Shown one piece after another: positions 45,774 through 55,513 of a stretch of DNA of 64,000 nucleotides. The notes below the pieces were generated by a model. It was not told the origin of the DNA. It did no database searches and worked only from the letters and a program-made list of their open reading frames with translations. Origin of the DNA: Candidatus Cloacimonadota bacterium (GTDB taxonomy: Bacteria; Cloacimonadota; Cloacimonadia; Cloacimonadales; JAJBBL01); assembly GCA_019429305.1 (NCBI GenBank), contig JAHYIR010000001.1, positions 124,001 through 188,000 of the forward strand, in the 5' to 3' direction. Positions within the stretch are counted from its first letter, which is position 1; the number at the start of each line of letters is the position of its first letter. The position numbers and the translations under genes are program-made.

Positions 45774-47183
45774 TTAGTATCTAATTTCGATTCTTACTTT
45801 ATACAGTTTGTTACCTTTAACCATATAAACAGATCTTTCAATAAAATCGAAATCACTTACATAGTTGATAGTTTCATCACTTGAATAGTGGGTTAGGGTA
45901 TCACCATTCAGTATATTGATCAAGGTCAAACTGTTATAATATGGAATGAGAATAATGCTGTTATTCAATCTTCTATCCATTTCGAGAGAGATTTGCACCG
46001 GCTGATATGGCGGTGCAGGAGAATAGATTGGTAACTGTGAATCATCACCTTTAGTCCATACCAAATCACCGTTATCTCTCTTTAGACAGTAACTGATATT
46101 ATCTGCAGTCATCACCAACATTAGATTAGAGTCGAGAATTTCTATTGAAACAACATTGTGGTTGAGATTAGTTTTCCAAGTATTTCTTTTAGTTCTTTTA
46201 TCGTAAGCATATAAAACATCATTAGATACAAGGTAAATATTACGTAAACAAAAGTAGGGTTTGAGAGTAATGGGATATGAAAGTGTGCTTTCCCAATCGA
46301 CAGTTAGTTCAATATTATGTTGTGGAACAAGAAGAATACCATAATCCAGGGGAAGGATTTCTTGTAGTTTGAGAATATCAATGTTACGAAGGGTAAGTTG
46401 AAATTGCTCTCTTGTTATGTGTAAACGATCATCAACTACATCTCTTCCCATGAATAAATAGTAGATCGAAAAGATCAGCATTAATAACATTAATACTACC
46501 GGGATGCGAAACTTTTTAGCTTTGTACCATGGTTTTCTAATATCCCGTTTTCGTTCTTCAAAAGATATCATCCAATAAGGAAAAGGTTCTCTCTTATATT
46601 CATTTGAAACCTTATCGGCTAGTTCATAGAATCCTGTTTCTTTTAGGTTTAGAGTTTTTGCCTTATCAGCCGGTAGAGTAACAAAAATTGAGTTTATCGG
46701 CAACTCTTGAACTACCGGTTTAACTTCGATATCTTTTCCCAAAACACCAAGTAGACCAAGATTCTCTTTAGTTTTAACGTGGAAATGATCCCAGTTCTTT
46801 CCTAATTCATCTAAACCGGATTGAGTAATTACCCCAGCAAGAAATCTGCCACCTGACACGAAACAAATGTTATTATCTTCAATGATGGCTAAGAAGATAG
46901 AAACACCGACCTCTTGTTCCTGAAAATTTCTGAAATGAGCAAAAAGTTCCCAGTTAAGGTTGAGGAAAAACTCCTTGAGAAGAGCAGGTAATTCTTCCCA
47001 AAGAATATTCTGAAAGTCAATTTTAACCAGGCTCTGTAATATGATTGAATTAATTTTTTCGTGAGATGAACTCTCTTCTCTGTAGTGAGTTAGGAGAACG
47101 ATACTTCTATCCTGTCTCTGAAAGTAATCGGAGAAAAAGAGATTGGTCTTGTTCTTCTCAGCGTGCAATATTTTCACATTCAT
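45774..47183 (-). CDS. Membrane protein with PP2C-like and PQQ-propeller-like halves
   Basis: This is a 469-residue protein I do not fully recognise. The N-terminal ~220 residues (cytoplasmic by orientation) have strand patterns reminiscent of a PP2C-type fold, such as FLAIIEDNNICFVSGGRFLAGVI and NSIFVTLPADKA. One transmembrane helix lies near residues 225-247 (preceded by KKFRIP, then VVLMLLMLIFSIYYLF). The C-terminal part has PQQ-like propeller strands (DVLYAYDKRTKRNTWK, ISYCLKRDNGDLVWTK). It starts 7 bp after the radical SAM gene. The PP2C-type metal-binding aspartates are not evident, so the N-terminal assignment is tentative. Confidence 0.5.
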   Translation of the reverse strand: MNVKILHAEKNKTNLFFSDYFQRQDRSIVLLTHYREESSSHEKINSIILQSLVKIDFQNILWEELPALLKEFFLNLNWELFAHFRNFQEQEVGVSIFLAIIEDNNICFVSGGRFLAGVITQSGLDELGKNWDHFHVKTKENLGLLGVLGKDIEVKPVVQELPINSIFVTLPADKAKTLNLKETGFYELADKVSNEYKREPFPYWMISFEERKRDIRKPWYKAKKFRIPVVLMLLMLIFSIYYLFMGRDVVDDRLHITREQFQLTLRNIDILKLQEILPLDYGILLVPQHNIELTVDWESTLSYPITLKPYFCLRNIYLVSNDVLYAYDKRTKRNTWKTNLNHNVVSIEILDSNLMLVMTADNISYCLKRDNGDLVWTKGDDSQLPIYSPAPPYQPVQISLEMDRRLNNSIILIPYYNSLTLINILNGDTLTHYSSDETINYVSDFDFIERSVYMVKGNKLYKVRIEIRY

Positions 47184-47190
47184 TATCTAC

Positions 47191-48267
47191 CTACCATTTG
47201 ATATAACTTCTGATAAACACTCTCCAGAGGGAAGGAATATTGAGCAGCAGATTTGTATATGAACTATTTGCTAATGGGCAATAGCATCTCTTTTGTCTGA
47301 TTTCTTTGCGTTCTATTTTAGCATTTTTTGAGAACCAGATCGAACTGAAGTTATAGTCCTTTTTTCGTAGATTTCCTATTGGTTTGGCTTTGGTGCAACA
47401 CATCCAAACATCACCATTTGGAGCTATATGACACGATGCAATTCCTGCATAACATGGTATGACCTGTTTCTTATCGCGTAAGATTTTCTTAACCAAATTA
47501 TAGTATTCGATACGAAAAGATTGGGTAATCCGACTCATACCTTTGAATTTATTGTTCTTGATCCGATGAAGCAGAAAATCTATAGCAGCACGATATTCTA
47601 AAGCACTCGGTGTGATATCTTTACCTATATTAGCTAATTCGTGCCTTTCTTCAGCAATTTCAGTAATGTAAGAATCGGGAGCTAATTGCATCAGATAAGA
47701 TGCTATTACGGGGAAATTCTCAACATTATACTTTGATATCACAGTATGGATCCCAACAATTAAATTTTTATACTTAAGTTTCTTCAGTGCTTTGAAAGTA
47801 TTAATAACTCTATTAAAATTACCCTTAACATTTCTAATTCTGTCGTGTTCTTCATCAATACCATCTATAGATAGATTGATAATGATCTGAGTTCGTGGTA
47901 GGGATTTGCATATCTGTCTAACCATGTAGAGAATTCGTGGTGTCAGGATACCGTTTGTTGGAATATTGATTATCCTTGGACGGCAATACTTATCCAAAGC
48001 AATAACAATATCCACAAGGTCTTTTCTTAAAAACGGTTCACCACCACTTATTGTAACCCAATATGGAGCTTTGCCGATTTTTTTGAATATCTTTTTGTAT
48101 TCGGAAACATTCATCTGCTCCGACTTGACATTATAAATAAAACAGGTCTGACAGCGGGAATTGCATTTGTTTGTGACGCTAATTGTATAATTTATCGGTA
48201 GTAATCTTGGGAAACCAAGGATACGATAGATTCTGTAAATGATCAATTTTATAAGTAAGATTAACAT
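47191..48267 (-). CDS. Radical SAM protein with SPASM-like C-terminus
   Basis: This 358-residue enzyme has the radical SAM cluster motif CNSRCQTC near residue 34, GGEP near residue 75, and NLSIDGIDEEHDRIR. C-terminal cysteines in CYAGIASCHIAPNGDVWMCC and RCYC suggest an extra Fe-S cluster of the SPASM kind. The substrate is not evident. It is followed 11 bp downstream of the glycosyltransferase stop and is 7 bp from the membrane protein gene, giving a tight operon. AGAGGATATGAG precedes the ATG. It may modify a peptide or a lipid/glycan, which is inference. Confidence 0.85.
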   Translation of the reverse strand: MLILLIKLIIYRIYRILGFPRLLPINYTISVTNKCNSRCQTCFIYNVKSEQMNVSEYKKIFKKIGKAPYWVTISGGEPFLRKDLVDIVIALDKYCRPRIINIPTNGILTPRILYMVRQICKSLPRTQIIINLSIDGIDEEHDRIRNVKGNFNRVINTFKALKKLKYKNLIVGIHTVISKYNVENFPVIASYLMQLAPDSYITEIAEERHELANIGKDITPSALEYRAAIDFLLHRIKNNKFKGMSRITQSFRIEYYNLVKKILRDKKQVIPCYAGIASCHIAPNGDVWMCCTKAKPIGNLRKKDYNFSSIWFSKNAKIERKEIRQKRCYCPLANSSYTNLLLNIPSLWRVFIRSYIKW

Positions 48268-48278
48268 CTCATATCCTC

Positions 48279-49172
48279 TTAATTTACTTTTTTAGTCGAG
48301 TTAATTATATCCCACTTAAAGGGATTCTTTTTCAAAATAGTTAAGTCATACCAACCAAGAAACCGAGACCAAATCTCTAAAATGACGATAAGAATAACAA
48401 AATGTAGTTTCCAAGGGTTTCTCTTTATCTCATCCCAAAGTACGGAAAGAAGTAATTGTGGTTGGTTGGTACTGACATGATAAGAGTTTCGTCTTTTCAG
48501 CCAAAGATGTCCAGCAGCTATTCTTCTACGCTGTTTTATGAAATCCATGATACTCTCAGGGCCTTTATTATATACGATTGCTTCCGGTACATAGAACAGT
48601 TTAAATCCATTCTCTGTGATAATAGCTTCAATACTAGCTTCATCAACAGCACTGTCCTCAGGAATTGAGGTCATTATATTACGAAATGCTACCATTTCCC
48701 CCAGTTTGGGAGATTGTAATGCTATCAAATGATGAAGTTGCCACTGAAGGTGAACCCAATAACCGACAAAACTATCGGTTTTGTTTACAGGTATAGGATG
48801 TGCTCCGGTCATACCGATACTACTATCAATAAAGGGTTCAATCATTTTTTCTATGGTTATTTCCTCTGGAATTACATCTCCACTACTGATCAATATGAGA
48901 TCTTCTTTTGCTTCTTTTAAAAAAGTATTTATAGCAGCCGATTTGCCTCTCCGCTCTTTTTCCGTGATTAGTTTAACTATCGGATTTATTCCGGAATATC
49001 TCTTCACTATATCATCAGAACCATCTGTTGAGTCACTTGAAATAACTATGATTTCCGCTATTTCTACCTTTTCCAGCTTCTGATTAAGCAAAGCTTTCAG
49101 TAGTTTACCAATGTTTTCGGCTTCGTTATGTATCAAGATACCGATGCTGCATCTGAGTTGGTTTTTCATCAT
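48279..49172 (-). CDS. Glycosyltransferase family 2
   Basis: This 297-residue glycosyltransferase has a GT-A fold: CSIGILIHNEAENIGKLLKAL at the N-terminus, then SSDSTDGSDDIV, and ERRGKSAAINTFL with DLILISSGDVIPEE as the metal-binding position. The C-terminal part has KQRRRIAAGHLWLKRR and a hydrophobic helix (LHFVILIVILEIW), so it is probably membrane-associated. It likely adds a sugar to an envelope glycan or lipid. It is followed by the radical SAM gene with 11 bp between and lies 21 bp downstream of nusB. Confidence 0.9.
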   Translation of the reverse strand: MMKNQLRCSIGILIHNEAENIGKLLKALLNQKLEKVEIAEIIVISSDSTDGSDDIVKRYSGINPIVKLITEKERRGKSAAINTFLKEAKEDLILISSGDVIPEEITIEKMIEPFIDSSIGMTGAHPIPVNKTDSFVGYWVHLQWQLHHLIALQSPKLGEMVAFRNIMTSIPEDSAVDEASIEAIITENGFKLFYVPEAIVYNKGPESIMDFIKQRRRIAAGHLWLKRRNSYHVSTNQPQLLLSVLWDEIKRNPWKLHFVILIVILEIWSRFLGWYDLTILKKNPFKWDIINSTKKVN

Positions 49173-49193
49173 CAGTAATCCATAAAATAACTA

Positions 49194-49655
49194 TTACTCA
49201 GTCTTATGAGGTTGCTGTGGCAAATCTTTGGCTATATGATCCAAAACTCCATTTATCAATTTACTCGATTTGTCACAGCAGAACTTTTTGGCTATTTCAA
49301 CAGCTTCATCAATTGCTATAGGTGGTGGTGTATTCTGATACAAAATATCGGCTATAGCAAGACGTAGCAGATTTCTATCGAGTACACCGAGTTTATCAAT
49401 ATTCCAATGCTCAAGATGAGTTTTAATCAAATTATCTATTGTCTGCAGATTTTCTATAACAGAAACTATCAGCTCATTACAAAACGGGTAGATTCTGCTG
49501 GTCGGTTTAATAGAATTAGTCTCGAAGATGTTATTTAAGATCGGTTCGAACATCTCCCTATCTACCTCTCTTTCGGTAAGAGCAGATTCATGGTCGAAAT
49601 CGAGACTATACAACGTCTGTAAAACGATCTCTCGTCCTTTGCGGCGTAAACCCAT
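49194..49655 (-). CDS. nusB: Transcription antitermination protein NusB
   Basis: This is an RNA-binding antitermination and rRNA maturation factor of about 153 residues, all helical. It starts MGLRRKGREIVLQTLYSLDF (the family N-terminus), and contains RNLLRLAIADILYQNTPP and the C-terminal GVLDHIAKDL. The frame is open to 49715, but the ATG at 49655 lies two bases after the ribH stop, has CGGAG upstream and matches the family N-terminus. It is coupled to ribH, a common gene order. Confidence 0.95.
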   Translation of the reverse strand: MGLRRKGREIVLQTLYSLDFDHESALTEREVDREMFEPILNNIFETNSIKPTSRIYPFCNELIVSVIENLQTIDNLIKTHLEHWNIDKLGVLDRNLLRLAIADILYQNTPPPIAIDEAVEIAKKFCCDKSSKLINGVLDHIAKDLPQQPHKTE

Positions 49656-49657
49656 CC

Positions 49658-50125
49658 CTATTTTATACTCCGGTAGAGATTTACCATTTCGATCGCTGAA
49701 AGAGCTGCATCCCAACCTTTATTTCCGGATTTAGTACCTGCTCTTTCGATTGCTTGTTCAATGGTATCTGCAGTTATAACTCCAAAGATTACTGGAATAC
49801 CCGATTGTAGTGCAACCTGAGCTATTCCTTTGCTCACTTCAGATGAGACATATTCGAAATGGGGAGTTGAACCACGAATAACGGCTCCTAAACATATTAT
49901 TGCTTCATATTTACCGGTTTTAGCCAGTTTTTGCGCTACTGCTGGAAGTTCAAAAGCACCAGGTGTCCAGACAACCTCGATCTCTTTTTCAGCTACATTA
50001 TGACGCTGTAAACAGTCTAAACTCCCTTCTAAAAGTTTGTTGCCGATAAACTCATTGAAACGACTGATCACGATACAGTATTTTGCCTTATCGGATACTA
50101 GTTTACCTTCATAGATCTTATACAT
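49658..50125 (-). CDS. ribH: 6,7-dimethyl-8-ribityllumazine synthase
   Basis: This 155-residue enzyme forms the lumazine precursor of riboflavin. Visible signatures are [57 protein letters not shown] with the active-site His, and [15 protein letters not shown]. It forms icosahedral or pentameric assemblies in the cytoplasm. AAGGAGTACCT precedes the ATG. It forms the head of the ribH-nusB pair; the remaining riboflavin genes are not in this window. Flavin supply fits the many flavoenzymes here. Confidence 0.96.
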   Translation of the reverse strand: MYKIYEGKLVSDKAKYCIVISRFNEFIGNKLLEGSLDCLQRHNVAEKEIEVVWTPGAFELPAVAQKLAKTGKYEAIICLGAVIRGSTPHFEYVSSEVSKGIAQVALQSGIPVIFGVITADTIEQAIERAGTKSGNKGWDAALSAIEMVNLYRSIK

Positions 50126-50354
50126 AGGTACTCCTTGTCAAAAGAATATATTTCTATATATTAATGATAACAAAAATATCCGACTATATTAAGCAAGATA
50201 TTTTTCTTCCCAAACTATCAAGACCGCTGACAGTTAGAGAAAAACTTAATATTTCAATACTACGATGATGATCTTCTAATATATCATTTAATTAACTAAT
50301 TTATATTGACGTGTTTTTTATCGTATCGACTTCTCTATCCAATTGGGAGGTTTT

Positions 50355-51884
50355 ATGAAGCGTTTCTTGTGTCTAACGATACCAGTACTTATTCTTTGTA
50401 TTGTTTGCCAGATAACTGCAATGAGTTTAGAGCAATTTGTAAAGGAGCAATATAATAACGAATCGATAAGTTCTGATTCTCTTTATACCGTTTTTAAAAA
50501 CTACACAGATTTTGAGCAACCTGAAGAATTAGCAATTCTTATTAAGGATTACCACACAATCAATGATACTCTACAAGCACCTTTTGTTTACTACCTGCCA
50601 TCAGGTTATAGAGCAGATAAGAAAACTCCGCTCTTGATATATCTTCATGGCGGAGTATCTCGTCCTGAGTTTATCGAAGATTATTATGATAACTTACATC
50701 ATAGCCCCTTCCTTAAAATAGCCAATGAAAAGAATTGGATTCTACTCTTTCCCATGGCTAATATTCAGACGGCTTGGTGGTCTGAAAAAGGTATAGAGAA
50801 CATCATGTATCAGATCCGGTTTTTAAAAGAGAGATTTAATGTTGATGACAACAGGATTTATCTAAGCGGTTTTTCTGATGGAGCTTCCGGTTCCTTTCAT
50901 CTCGGCATGACTACTCCCAACGATTTTGCAGCTTTTTATCCCTTGAACGGTAATATGCTGGTTGGAACAATAGTAACAGGATATCCTACCTACACAACTA
51001 ATCTGCGTAACCGTTATCATCGAGTAATCAATACCGATCTAGATTTTCTTTATCCTGCTGATAAGATGCGGTTATTAATCAAAACAGCTCAAGATATGGG
51101 GGCAAATATCTTTTACTTGGAGTATTGGGGAATAGGGCATACTTACGACTACGCAGAGTACGATCTTCCACTAATGATCGAGGATATGGAAAAACAAGTT
51201 CGTAATATCTTTCAACCATCACTCTACTGGGAAACTACAGATCCAAGATGGGGGAGATGCGACTGGTTAGAGATTCTTGAGATCGACACATTAAGTGCAG
51301 CTCAGGATTGGCATTGTCATAATACAGTTCTCCTACCCGATGACAGAGTTACCTTTGGATTCTATGACGACAACGATTTTACAGGATATGGAGTGAGAAT
51401 ATCTAATATTGTCGATAATTCGGTTTCTGAAGAGATCGGACTTATAAGTGGTGATGTCATAATTTCTATGGATGGTATAGAAACTGAAACAATTAATGAT
51501 TTACTGAATATTCGCAATGATAAGAAACGGGGAGATGAGTTTCATTTGACTATCATCAGAGACCAAGAGGAAATTATTCTTGAAGGTGCTTTCCCTCCCG
51601 TTACCTATCATGAGCATTTTAATTATCAACAGAAGTCCGGAGCTTTGAAAGCTCTTTATAGAGGCAATGTTTTCCATATTGAAAGTTCCCGTGTTGCAAA
51701 ACTAGCTGTCTATATTCATCCTGGAATGGTAAATCTCGATATACCTATAAGAATATTTGTGAACGAAAGAGAGATTTTTAATGATTTCATCGAGATCGAC
51801 AGAGAGTTCATGACGGTTAATTTCCTTAACAATAAAGATCGTTCTGTACTTTGGATAAAGAAGCTAGTTCTTAAAATCCCATAA
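50355..51884 (+). CDS. Secreted esterase-like alpha/beta hydrolase with PDZ domain
   Basis: This is a secreted protein of about 509 residues with a signal peptide to about residue 21. The alpha/beta-hydrolase domain has TPLLIYLHGGVSRPEF (oxyanion region) near residue 90 and the nucleophile elbow GFSDGASG near 175. A catalytic His may lie in YWGIGHTYDY near 257. A PDZ domain follows (about residues 345-420: GVRISNIVDNSVSEEIGL and GDVIISMDGIETETI), then a short beta-rich tail. The ATG at 50355 follows GGGAGG; an earlier TTG is open but unlikely. Confidence 0.83.
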   Translation: MKRFLCLTIPVLILCIVCQITAMSLEQFVKEQYNNESISSDSLYTVFKNYTDFEQPEELAILIKDYHTINDTLQAPFVYYLPSGYRADKKTPLLIYLHGGVSRPEFIEDYYDNLHHSPFLKIANEKNWILLFPMANIQTAWWSEKGIENIMYQIRFLKERFNVDDNRIYLSGFSDGASGSFHLGMTTPNDFAAFYPLNGNMLVGTIVTGYPTYTTNLRNRYHRVINTDLDFLYPADKMRLLIKTAQDMGANIFYLEYWGIGHTYDYAEYDLPLMIEDMEKQVRNIFQPSLYWETTDPRWGRCDWLEILEIDTLSAAQDWHCHNTVLLPDDRVTFGFYDDNDFTGYGVRISNIVDNSVSEEIGLISGDVIISMDGIETETINDLLNIRNDKKRGDEFHLTIIRDQEEIILEGAFPPVTYHEHFNYQQKSGALKALYRGNVFHIESSRVAKLAVYIHPGMVNLDIPIRIFVNEREIFNDFIEIDREFMTVNFLNNKDRSVLWIKKLVLKIP

Positions 51885-51924
51885 AAAATTTAAGATATTT
51901 ATTCAGTCAATCCAGCAACGACCT

Positions 51925-53279
51925 AAACTGGAATTGATGGTTTAGCTAGAAGCACGGGAGATATGACATATCCCTATGCATCCAATACCTATGTCGGTTG
52001 GGATTTTGTAGATACCTGGCAAGAGGACCCTCTCTACCTGAATGATGGTTATCCATACTTAGAGTGGCAAACTTTCGAAATTTATCCAGAAGCGGAAGCT
52101 CCTACTGCTGGAGATGGAACACCAAGCAACCCCTATGAAATTTCTTCTCTCGAAAATCTCTACTGGATAGCGGCGAGCGAAGACGTTGTCCCCGATCCCG
52201 ATCAGGCAACACGGTGGTCAAGTCACTATATTCAAATTGCTGATATTGATGCTTCTTCAACGAGCGGTTGGTTTGCAGGTCAGGGGTGGACTCCCATTGG
52301 TGATAATAGTGATATTAGTAATGAAACGAGATTTACTGGTACTTATGACGGGCAGGATTACACTATTAACGGTTTGTTTATCAATCGTCCTGATATGGAT
52401 CATGTCGGTCTGTTTGGCTATGCGTCGGGATCTTTATTAGAGAATATTGGCACTATTGATTTTAACATTAATGGTCACTACTATGTGGGAGGTCTGGTCG
52501 GTATGACCGAAAGTTATACATTGATCAGTAATTGTTTTAGTGATGGTATAGTAAATGGTGATTATTATGTCGGTGGACTTGTCGGAGCTCATACATTTCA
52601 TTCCACGGTCAGTAATAGTTTTAGTTCCTGTAATGTTTCGGGGTATTCAGAGGTTGGTGGTTTATCTGGTCGCACTGCTCAATCTACCCATAGCAACAGT
52701 TACAGCATCAGTAGTGTTGGCGGCAATTCATATGTTGGTGGTTTTATAGGGCGTGATCTGGGTTATTGTACAATAGTTAACTGCTATAGTAAAGGTAGTG
52801 TAAATGGAATATCTTGGGTTGGTGGTTTTATTGGTCATCAGTTTGGCACCACTTTTACCAACTGCTATTGGGATATGGAAACATCCGGACAGCCGAGCTC
52901 TGCAGCAGGCGAAGGGCGAACAACCGAGGAGATGACTTACACATATGCAGCTAACACTTATGTTGACTGGGATTTTATAAATACCTGGAAAGCTGATCCT
53001 CAATATCTCAACGATGGCTATCCTTATCTGCATTGGCAAGACTCCGGAATTGAGTTATTAACCCCGGAAAATCTAATTACTAATATTGCTGACGGGTACA
53101 TCTATCTTCATTGGGAGGCAGTCGAAAATGCAAACTCCTATAAGGTCTATGCATGCTATGATCCTTATTCGGAAGATTGGCAATTGTTAGATGTTGTTCA
53201 TGAACCTATTTTTTCGGAATCGATCTCAGGGGCGATGAAGTTTTATAGGATAGTAGCTTCGACAGAAACTATGGAATAA
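51925..53279 (+). pseudogene. GLUG-repeat secreted protein, 5'-truncated remnant
   Basis: The frame opens at 51927 directly after a TAA, and the first ATG at 51963 lies inside a repeat unit. The N-terminal MTYPYASNTYVGWDF through NDGYPYLEW matches a second copy at about residues 320-355 of the same protein (MTYTYAANTYVDWDF, NDGYPYLHW). The homology continues upstream of the ATG (GIDGLARSTGD) to the stop. There is no signal peptide or good ribosome site. The middle holds about six GLUG repeats (YVGGLVG, VGGFIG), and an Fn3-like domain ends the protein. It looks like the tail of a larger surface protein whose start was lost. Confidence 0.7.
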
Positions 53280-53406
53280 CAGTTGCTCATTAATCATTGT
53301 GCAAGTGTTAGAGGTGTCTTATTATTAGGTTATCGTATAAGCCAGAAATCAGCGATAATTTTTCTATACCAAGTAGGGTGGGAGAGTCCTTAAGGTATTA
53401 TTTGAG

Positions 53407-53435
53407 TTGACAGATTTCTCTTATTTCGCATTAAT
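53407..53435 (+). promoter_or_regulatory. Sigma70-type promoter of the S41 peptidase gene
   Basis: A perfect TTGACA at 53407-53412 is followed after 17 bp by ATTAAT at 53430-53435, the same pair and spacing as the promoter at 13793. A 10-bp inverted repeat (53393-53402 and 53433-53442) brackets it and could be an operator. Confidence 0.55.
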
Positions 53436-53465
53436 AATACCTAATATAATAACAAGGGGTATTGC

Positions 53466-54974
53466 ATGCAAAGTTTAAACAATCTCATGATAAACGACAA
53501 ACTCTTCATGGTTCTTATCATTCTGTTCGCATTTGTACTAACACCTATCCTGATACATTCTCTGGAGTTGTCATATATAGAAAAATTTCATTGGATACGA
53601 GAAACATTCGAAGAGAATGATGCCGGAGCACAGTTGATTATTGAACAGAAGGGTCATGCAGAGTTTCAGAAGCACAATGAAATTTATGAAGAGAGATTAC
53701 AGGAAGTTGAGACACTCTCTGAAGCTGTAGCGATCTATCGAGAATGGTTAAGATTCTTCAGACCATGGCATCACGCCGTTAGTATTAATTGGGAAGTAGT
53801 CGAGAGAGAACTTAGTGATCCGGTTGATCCGACAGGTTGGGAGAGATATGAGATCAATGAAGAGGATTTTGTAGAATATCTATCAAGTTTGGAAGAAGCC
53901 GGTTTTGAAGGTGTTTGGATTTCTCAGCCCTACACTATTGGAATAATCATTCATGACGATGAATATCTTGGTTTTGTTATTGACGAAGGGAGTACAAGAT
54001 GGCAGAAGCAGCATATTAAATTGAGATTTACCCCACCTGAGCAGGATGGATCAACCAACGGTATTTGGTACATGGGTGACTATTCCCCTTTCGAATTTAC
54101 TTCGGCTGAATTGCTTGGAAATAATAATCTTCTTTTAGGCAGGTTTAATCTGAAAAGATCCTTTCCGGACTATCCTGTTACCGAAGATGATCAACAAGTT
54201 AGCTTCCATTTCGAACTAATGAATGTCAACACTCCAGTTTTTATGGAATTATCGGATGACACCATACTTCTCCGTTTTCCCTCTTTTTTGATCGAACATA
54301 AACCTGTTGTGGATGAATTCTTGGTTCAACATCACGAAAAAATTATTAGTACCCCAAACCTGATCATAGATATACGAAACAATGGAGGTGGTTCTGATAT
54401 GACATATAGAAATCTTTTACCCTATCTTTATACCAATCCGATCAGAGCATACGGTACTGAGTTTTTGGCGTCCCCCTTGAACATTATATTCATGGAGAAT
54501 CAGTTGGCAAATATTCCTGCAGATCAAACAGAATTGAGAGAATTGCTTACAAAGAAACTCGCTGAATTTTATGATAACATAGGTGAGTTTGTCAACCTGT
54601 ATGATATTGAAGTATTTGATATTGAATTAGAGGACAAGTACCCCTTACCTGAAAGAATTGCTGTTATCATCAACGAAAATGTCGGTAGTGCTGCCGAACT
54701 ATTTGCCTTCGAAGCAAGGCAGAGTAGCAAAACAAAACTTTTCGGCAGAACTACTGTCGGGGCTCTCGATACGGCAGATATGATCTCAGTTGATTCCCCC
54801 TGTGGTGAAATAAGCTTATCATATTGTATTGCCAGAAGCTTGAGACTCCCTGAACAGGTTTTCGATAATATCGGCATTCAACCGGATATCTTTATCGACA
54901 GAACTGTCCCAGATCATAAATGGATCGATTATGTAAAGGGGATTTTAACTTATGAACTAGAAGGGGAAAAATAG
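53466..54974 (+). CDS. S41 family (C-terminal-processing-like) peptidase
   Basis: This is a 502-residue envelope protease-like protein. An N-terminal hydrophobic anchor or signal (about residues 15-35) is followed by a region of roughly 250 residues without a clear PDZ domain. The S41 catalytic region follows: NLIIDIRNNGGGSDMTY near residue 300 and VIINENVGSAAELFAFEARQ near 400, in which the serine after the glycine is the likely nucleophile. The GRTTVGA and LPEQVFDNIGIQPDI segments match the family. AAGGGG precedes the ATG. Peptidase activity is inferred from motifs. Confidence 0.85.
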   Translation: MQSLNNLMINDKLFMVLIILFAFVLTPILIHSLELSYIEKFHWIRETFEENDAGAQLIIEQKGHAEFQKHNEIYEERLQEVETLSEAVAIYREWLRFFRPWHHAVSINWEVVERELSDPVDPTGWERYEINEEDFVEYLSSLEEAGFEGVWISQPYTIGIIIHDDEYLGFVIDEGSTRWQKQHIKLRFTPPEQDGSTNGIWYMGDYSPFEFTSAELLGNNNLLLGRFNLKRSFPDYPVTEDDQQVSFHFELMNVNTPVFMELSDDTILLRFPSFLIEHKPVVDEFLVQHHEKIISTPNLIIDIRNNGGGSDMTYRNLLPYLYTNPIRAYGTEFLASPLNIIFMENQLANIPADQTELRELLTKKLAEFYDNIGEFVNLYDIEVFDIELEDKYPLPERIAVIINENVGSAAELFAFEARQSSKTKLFGRTTVGALDTADMISVDSPCGEISLSYCIARSLRLPEQVFDNIGIQPDIFIDRTVPDHKWIDYVKGILTYELEGEK

Positions 54975-55109
54975 CGATTTTTTCTGTTATTAAACCATCA
55001 ATAAGATTACAAGATATGACCCTTCTTTTAATATACAATAGAGAGTATATCCAATAGATACGATATCTTTAAAATCTCATCAAAACAGCCCCAAACATTA
55101 CAAAACCTC

Positions 55110-55139
55110 TTGACAGTATTTGGCTCTTTGACCAAATAT
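55110..55139 (+). promoter_or_regulatory. Promoter and candidate ArsR operator upstream of the arsenic-type operon
   Basis: A TTGACA at 55110-55115 precedes a 7-bp perfect dyad, TATTTGG (55117-55123) and CCAAATA (55132-55138), with an 8-base spacer. The dyad overlaps the expected -10 region (weak AAATAT at 55134-55139), as expected for an ArsR site that blocks RNA polymerase. Confidence 0.45.
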
Positions 55140-55164
55140 CTTCTCAATAAAACTTGAGGTAATG

Positions 55165-55512
55165 ATGCAGAATTTGAAGAGTAAGGCGTTGATTTATAAG
55201 GCATTAGGGCATCCGACCCGTCTGTTTATCATTGAGTATCTTAATAATAATGGAGAACGTTGTGTCTGTGAATTAACAGATATACTTCGCTTTGATATTT
55301 CGACCATATCTAAGCATCTCGATGTGTTACGGAAGGCAGGATTAGTTACGAGCCGTAAAGATGGTCAGATGGTTTTATATAAGTCGAATATTCCTTGTCT
55401 TAACGAAATACTCGATTGTGTAGAGTGTGTCAGTCAGCAGGAATGCACCAGGAAAGTGATGACTAATGAAAAACTTATAATGAATAAAAGAAGGATAAAT
55501 AGTAGAGGTTAA
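55165..55512 (+). CDS. arsR: ArsR family metalloregulatory repressor
   Basis: This winged-helix repressor of about 115 residues senses a metal or metalloid. It has the ALGHPTRLFIIEYL helix, a metal-site-like CVCEL motif near residue 38, and a recognition helix DISTISKHLDVLRKAGLV. A C-terminal cysteine pair (CVECVSQQEC) could add ligands. The ATG at 55165 has GAGGT five bases upstream and is preferred to the ATG three bases earlier. It ends 1 bp before the permease gene. It is likely the self-regulator of the downstream genes. Confidence 0.92.
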   Translation: MQNLKSKALIYKALGHPTRLFIIEYLNNNGERCVCELTDILRFDISTISKHLDVLRKAGLVTSRKDGQMVLYKSNIPCLNEILDCVECVSQQECTRKVMTNEKLIMNKRRINSRG

Positions 55513-55513
55513 T

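Noticed and set aside
52480-52860. Direct repeats in plus strand
   Set aside because: They encode GLUG protein repeats in one frame.
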